This document shows, piece after piece, positions 63,461 through 64,000 of a DNA stretch of 64,000 nucleotides. The notes beneath the pieces are model-generated. The model saw nothing but the letters and a program-made list of their open reading frames with translations. It ran no database searches and had not been told where the DNA came from. Positions within the stretch are counted from its first letter, which is position 1. Each line of letters starts with the position of its first letter. Source of the stretch: Lingula anatina (Eukaryota > Brachiopoda > Lingulata > Lingulida > Lingulidae); the NCBI RefSeq assembly GCF_001039355.2, contig NW_019775803.1, forward strand, positions 63,533 through 127,532, read 5' to 3'. The position numbers and the translations under genes were made by a program.

Positions 63461-63736
63461 ATTATTATTATTATTATTCAAATCACAATGAAAATAAAAA
63501 ATGTTACAATAATGAATGTATAAACAATTAAATTAACAAATGAGTTAATAAATGCAATTTTCTCAACAAATTAAATAGGTTATATCTTGGTGATTTTAAG
63601 GAAAATATGCTGAAATTATTACGGAAATTCATTTAATACACTGCATGATTTTAAACATATAGATAAAGTAAGTTACAAACCTATTGTTGCTGCTTGCTCT
63701 GGGTCAAATGTATCATCTGTGAATCTCAATAATAAA
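60859..63736 (-). CDS. RAB18: RAB18 small GTPase (5' exons beyond the window)
   Basis: Rab GTPase of the Rab18 type; in animals Rab18 acts on lipid droplets and ER membranes. Exons in gene order: 63736-63681, 63344-63283, 62868-62796, 62213-62095, 61769-61644, 60960-60859 (TAA). All phases join. The product begins at [19 protein letters not shown], followed by [20 protein letters not shown], then the G3 motif [40 protein letters not shown], the G4 motif VGNKID, G5 SAK within [14 protein letters not shown], and IIQTPGLWE. Effector-loop and PSYYRGAQ sequences match Rab18 closely. The P-loop exon lies right of 64000. The C-terminus is SCYCVL, with cysteines at -3 and -5. Introns hold a (ATT)n tract next to an acceptor and a nested MITE pair. 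Confidence 0.95.
62218..62257. repeat. (ATT)n microsatellite abutting a RAB18 splice acceptor
   Basis: On the gene strand about 13 ATT units run straight into the acceptor of exon 62213-62095, replacing a normal polypyrimidine tract. Confidence 0.95.
62399..62735. mobile_element. MITE with a second MITE inserted in it (nested), in a RAB18 intron
   Basis: The outer pair is cccaactttgcagggactct near 62400 and its inverted copy agagtccctgcagagttgg at 62715-62733. The inner pair starts tcccactggtttagatcgat at 62479 and ends with an inverted copy at 62687 (atcgatctaaatatctgtgg then ga). The inner element lies wholly inside the outer, so it inserted later. Confidence 0.7.
63404..63478. repeat. (TAC)n(TTA)n compound microsatellite
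   Basis: About 19 TAC/CTA units followed by ATT units, in a RAB18 intron 60 bp upstream (in gene order) of exon 63344-63283. Confidence 0.95.
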
Positions 63737-63917
63737 CTGAAACAGAAACATGGGGATTACCAAATATACACATATTATATACTGTGTACAGTAACACATC
63801 ACATTTTAAGACTCCAAATTTCTTCTACCACAAACTAACTTGACCCCATTGCTACTTTGTATAATCAAAACAAATTTAACGGTAAACAAAGCATTCCACG
63901 ATGTATATGCATGCATG

Positions 63918-64000
63918 CAGGGGCAGATCCAAGATTATTTGAAGGGTGGGGGGTCTGCGGAGTGGGTTCAGGGCCTGTATTGGTGTTTCAGAAGGCAAAC
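63918..64000. mobile_element. MITE end, CAG(G/T)GGCGGAT family, cut by the window
   Basis: Begins caggggcagatccaagatta, close to the left end of the element at 15893; the other end lies beyond the window. Confidence 0.55.

Noticed and set aside
1-64000. CRISPR arrays, operons, bacterial regulatory sites
   Set aside because: No spaced short repeats; all genes have spliceosomal introns, so the DNA is eukaryotic.

Overview
The window is eukaryotic nuclear DNA from an animal. It is AT-rich, its genes are split by GT-AG introns, and it is full of microsatellites, small inverted-repeat (MITE-like) elements and decayed transposons. Gene content fits a marine bilaterian invertebrate (hemichordate, echinoderm, cephalochordate or lophotrochozoan); the sequence alone does not settle the phylum.

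The main feature is a tandem array on the + strand of four cytochrome P450 genes of the CYP20 family, single-copy CYP20A1 in vertebrates. Copy 1 (149-4302) is cut by the left edge and has lost a splice acceptor. Copies 2 (5489-12427), 3 (15156-21957) and 4 (39908-48899) are complete, each with 12 exons joined in the same phases, encoding about 482, 489 and 484 residues. All have a P450 heme loop and an ExxR motif, and the complete copies have an N-terminal membrane anchor. Their introns hold LINE fragments and several MITEs.

Between copies 3 and 4 lies a secreted or membrane-attached protein gene with a somatomedin-B-like cysteine motif (23174-29087). Its first exon appears twice, almost identical, on either side of a 48-N gap, which looks like an assembly duplication. 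Next comes a decayed transposon (33210-35788) carrying remnants of a SAP/YqaJ-type nuclease on + and a THAP-domain transposase on -. This pairing is known from ISL2EU/IS4EU elements.

From 48.9 to 60.8 kb there is no gene I can name. Two pairs of exon-like segments with matching splice phases (+ 55395-56535; - 58354-57140) suggest undescribed genes. The right end, 60859-63736 on -, is the RAB18 GTPase gene without its 5' exons, which lie beyond the window.

The neighbours do not form one pathway. The array is a local family expansion, and the genes around it look unrelated.
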